Source: Nectonema munidae
Lineage: Eukaryota > Nematomorpha > Nectonematoida > Nectonematidae
Length of the DNA stretch: 64,000 bases
Assembly: GCA_030549495.1 (NCBI GenBank)
Contig: JAUIRK010001040.1
Span: forward strand, 496,001-560,000
Reading direction: 5' to 3'
The notes beneath the pieces were generated by a model, which saw nothing but the letters and a program-made list of their open reading frames with translations, was not told the origin of the DNA and did no database searches. The number at the start of each line of letters is the position of its first letter. Position 1 is the stretch's first letter. The translations under genes were made by a program, and so were the position numbers. Below, piece after piece: positions 60,650-64,000 of the stretch.

Positions 60650-62625
60650 TCAGGAGTTTTCTCGAGAACATTGGAATAATAATGGCGTTTGAAACTCTTT
60701 TGTTGCTAACTTGTTACACAGCAAATAAACAAGCTCGTTGTTTTCAACTAGGCAAAATTCAATAGAGGCGAAGTTAGGCAAACACGAAAGCTCATTTACA
60801 TTTTTAACGATACCTTGATCTGATCTATAATCGATACTCATATATATAATTTTATTATAAATGCAATAAGACGATCTTTCATCCAATTTAGGTCCAAAGT
60901 TAAAGTTTTTGTGTTCATCTAATAAGCCTGAGAGACAGATTACATAATTTTGAGGAAATGAACTCTGTTGACAGATTTCGAAAAAAATATTTATTATCGC
61001 GGAAAGAACATTAATAGAACTCATGTCGTATTGCTAGTGAGTGACTTGCTTATATTTCTTTTATTTTTATTACGATTATACATCTCTTTGAACCAATTGT
61101 GTTTACCTTCAAACCTTATTGTTTGAAGGTGAATGAGAGGACCATGTTTAAGTGTTAAATAGGGATAGTGAGATAAATAGTGAAATTTTGGCTTGAAAGG
61201 ACGTTCAATCATCTTTTGATAAAAAGAGAAAAAAATCTTCTATTAAATCCTTCATTAATAAAGTGTGTCCTTTGTTTAAAATTTTGGTGCACAAACTATT
61301 TGAATGATATCAAGTAGTAATAGTAACAATTCATAGTATTTATTACCTAAAGGAATATAAAAGGAAAAAACCTCAAGAAACATTGATTCTGAGATGCTGT
61401 TTAATTTAACTTAAAACTTGGATTGTTTTCGGGGGAATATTTTTGGCTCATTTCGTCTATCACATACTCCAAAACGGAAATTTTCGATTCTTTTATTGAA
61501 TAGACCTAACGGGAAAAACTTTTTATCGGCTAGTTTATTTAAAACATCTTCCACGCAATAACAAACAATCCTTTCGAAAATAGCATGACATATATCGGGT
61601 GGAAGCCCGTTTATTTATATGGAAATACTCAAGTTCATTAAACAAATTATTTCTTTTAAGTCCATACACATTTGAAAGAGAACTATCTACTTTCAGATTG
61701 TTGATTTGTTCATAGTATGCATCGATAGTTCTAAGCAGTTTTGTATCACAATATATTTGATTTCTTAGAGTTGTACGATCGACAAAACAATACCGACAAC
61801 ACCTATGAGAATTAAGACTTCTGAAAACCTCCAACATTACGTGAAGCTAAATTATCACCGATTATGGCAGCTAATGTTCCGAAATTTTTTTGATTTTCAA
61901 ACAAAACTCCTTCTTCAAGTTTTTTTTATGTTAAACAGAAGGGGTTTTAAAACAGTATTCACACCATATGTTTTGATAACACGAGTCTCACAAAGCAACA
62001 CCAACTGTGTGGAATACAGGCGAGATCGAAATTGAGAAGGAATATTAGCAATAGACATATAGAATGCTGATAACCTAGTCTTCTCGTACTTTCTACCAAT
62101 GGAATTACCAGCAGTAAAATCATCATAGTAGAGCAAAATTTGTACTACATTATTGCTAGACATAAATAAACTATTCTTTTTGAATTTTCCCTGTCTTTAT
62201 AATAATAATCGAACAGCAAATTCTCCTTAGACATTGTGCAATTCCGTGTGACGTACCAGAAAACATCACCATATACTTCAACAATGTTTGAATCGTTTCA
62301 ATTATTGGAACATAGATAAAACAACTTTTTTCCTGGTTTCTTTACCTAGATCATATTCTTGTGGTTCTATAAATCCTAACTTTTTCTTAACATACTCATT
62401 AAATAAATAAATAATTAGATTCGAATTCTTTCCCTAAATTCATTTTTTCGTTTTCCTTATTTATTAATGAAACTAGAGAACACTGCACACTTTTATTTAT
62501 ATTCTTCTGTTTACAAAATTCTGTTGATAAAGCAATATAGACGCAATTTTGAGAATTCAGAATTTCTTTAAATCCATTTTTAACTTCATTAACCACATTT
62601 TTAATGGTAATTTGTAAGTTTTACT
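60650..62625 (-). pseudogene. Tnp2/CACTA-like transposase relic
   Basis: Motifs on the minus strand in order: NCVYIALSTEFCKQKN (62399-62596), KLGFIEPQEYDLGKE (about 62350), VPIIETIQTLLKYMVMFSG (about 62265-62320), ILLYYDDFTAGNSIGRKYEK and SQFRSRLYSTQLVLLCE (61915-62163), GTLAAIIGDNLASRNVGGF (about 61830-61890), CCRYCFVDRT (61535-61837), PPDICHAIFERIVCYC (about 61550-61600), and KPKFHYLSHYPYL with GPLIHLQTIRFEGKHNWFKE (61021-61212). A C-terminal part (60650-61024) follows. The YYDDF, GDN, C-x-x-C, PPDIxHxxFExI and HYP-GPL-RFExKH blocks mark a widespread animal transposase-like family that I relate to Tnp2/EnSpm. Several frame changes make it a relic. Confidence 0.6.
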
Positions 62626-62632
62626 CTTTTAG

Positions 62633-64000
62633 CTAGAGAAAAAAACTTAATGAGTTTTCGGAACTCTGTGATTCGCTTGTGTAACCAGTTGCTGTTTCAT
62701 TGATTAGATTACTATTTTCATTTGCTAAACACACCTCATTTTCAATTGAATGTTCTAAACTATTCTCATTAACAAACTCCTTTTCTATGAAAACCATATC
62801 TTTTTGGAATTTCATCTCCCCTTTTTTAAAAAAATCAAGAATTTCCCAGACTGATGGTTGCTCCATGGGAAGAGAACTTTTTAGCCTACGATTATATGAT
62901 ATAATTTTTTATATCTATGTAATTACGTAAAGACATACCTGTTGTGCCAACCTTCACAGTGGTTATTAGTTCTGTTTTCTATTCTATACCTATTCCAATA
63001 AGATGGATCATACATTTTGAACCCAGTGTTTTCAAAATAATCGAAAAACTTGTGTAGAGAAAACACTTCTTTTGTAATATTCTTCAGTGTTTGGTAGACG
63101 ATTTCAACCTAGAAAAACATTTTACATGGTCAGTTTTTGTGTTTTGTATACATATAATTCTTCACCTTGTTTAAGGGAAGAAATGCTATGCCCATCAACA
63201 ATTTAATTGAGCATCTGAAACCTTGATTTTTTTGATACAAGGATTTAAATCCTAGATTAACAATATTCTTGTATACTGCTTAAGTAAAATGAAAGTAGCA
63301 CCCTCTGTAGGTTGAAAAAGGGTATATCTAAAAAATTAGTTATAAACAAAGACAAAACTAACAAAAAAAGAATACTTTTTTGGAAGCATTGATAATTGCC
63401 ATTTCAAAGTCTCCGTTAACATACTCCAAGTTACGAATGCCCTCATCTTTTAATGTTTCAAACACTTCTCTATAATGGTTGTCGTAGTTAACAGCTTTAC
63501 ATTATTAAATCAAACTTACATATACGATTTTTCTAGTTTATCTGGTAATAAACTATAAAGAACGGGAATATGTACATTCTTATGTATAACGTGAACTGTA
63601 AAAATTTGAAAAAAAGTTTTCGGACATTTTTTGAAGGTTCCATCTATATAAATTTCAAAAACGTTGGCATTCTTCAAACAGTCTCTAAAAAAGAGAAATA
63701 GAAGTGCCAAAAGGAAAAATTAAGTTAACTCACTTCAAAACAGGGCCTGTAAAAATCAGTATTCTTTTATTACCAATTGTCTTATCCTTTGTCAAAAATT
63801 TATCTTGATTATATAAAAATTGAAAGTCGAGAGGAATTTCGAATTTTGTATCTCTTTGGAGGGTTCGTTCTTTTTCTGTTTCTTCGTAAAAATCTTTTCA
63901 ATGTCTCCGGTCTTGGTAGAGCATCCCATCGATCTTGATCAATGTCACTTGGAAAAGAAAAAAACAAATACTAATAGTGTTGATTAATATGAGTTTGCCT
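62633..64000 (-). CDS. FLYWCH-type MULE transposase gene with short introns, 5' end beyond window
   Basis: Six minus-strand exons can be laid out with GT-AG introns. 63734 to about 63946 has RDTKFEIPLDFQF and NKRILIFTGPVLK. 63520-63684: NVFEIYIDGTFKKCPKTFFQ (first catalytic Asp) and HIPVLYSLLPDK. 63376-63469: IEVFETLKDEGIRN, NGDFEMAIINASK (second Asp). 63176-63327: YRGCYFHFT, a TAA where Gln is usual, then AVYKNIVNLGF and GIAFLPLNK. 62939-63108: VEIVYQTLKNITKEVF, YDPSYWNRYRIENRTNNH and CEGWHNR. 62633-62885: LPMEQPSVWEILDFFKKGE. Introns: 63685-63733, 63470-63519, 63328-63375, 63109-63175, 62886-62938 (48-67 bp). Block order is that of MULEs associated with FLYWCH fingers. One stop, and an unsettled frame in the first exon, suggest recent decay or a sequence error. 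Confidence 0.75.

Overview
The window reads as AT-rich intergenic DNA from an invertebrate animal. It is close to a pure transposon graveyard. There are long A/T tracts, a ~1 kb GATA array, a ~450 bp TG array, GT-AG introns of about 50-65 bp, and many eukaryotic transposon families (MULE, hAT, piggyBac, RTE and CR1-type LINEs, a tRNA-derived SINE, one LTR retrotransposon). I see no rRNA or functional tRNA gene, no CRISPR array, and no gene I can confidently call single-copy host DNA. An arthropod (for example a copepod) or a cnidarian would fit; the sequence alone does not decide.

Layout: 1-2.5 kb, minus strand, decayed Mutator-like (MULE) transposase with an OTU-protease-like N-terminal part. 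2.7-3.5 kb, 3' part of a piggyBac gene. 5.85-6.48 kb, tail of a CR1/jockey-like LINE. 6.69-7.47 kb, a repeat-rich MITE. 7.65-18.58 kb, a nest of elements: hAT element A (exact 8-bp target duplication) is split by hAT element B, which carries MITE C, at whose edge a Ty3/gypsy-type LTR element D inserted; two foldback elements also lie in B. 18.59-19.62 kb, GATA array. 21.6-22.1 kb, hAT MITE. 22.54-25.68 kb, end-to-end RTE-like LINE with a 16-bp target duplication. 26.1-32.9 kb, ancient ZBED5-like hAT interrupted by a SINE and by a piggyBac-type MITE that itself holds a 3.5-kb piggyBac. 33.5-34.9 kb, second RTE relic. 36-38.3 kb, several MITEs and a SINE. 42.3-45.8 kb, third piggyBac with a hAT fragment and a fresh 168-bp duplication inside. 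48.5-50 kb, minisatellites with a MITE in a MITE. 50.1-50.7 kb, hAT relic. 52-54.6 kb, MITEs and a SINE with a 14-bp target duplication. 56.1-57 kb, fourth piggyBac relic.

The last 6.4 kb (57.6-64 kb, minus strand) hold three head-to-tail gene-like units: a FLYWCH-type MULE transposase with at least five short introns, a Tnp2/CACTA-like transposase relic, and a multi-exon gene of an uncharacterised family with a PB1-like start. The last two may be the two genes of one transposon; this is the part most likely to hold something undescribed.

Family names come from motif recognition by eye, not from a database search. Boundaries backed by target-site duplications are firm; others are approximate.
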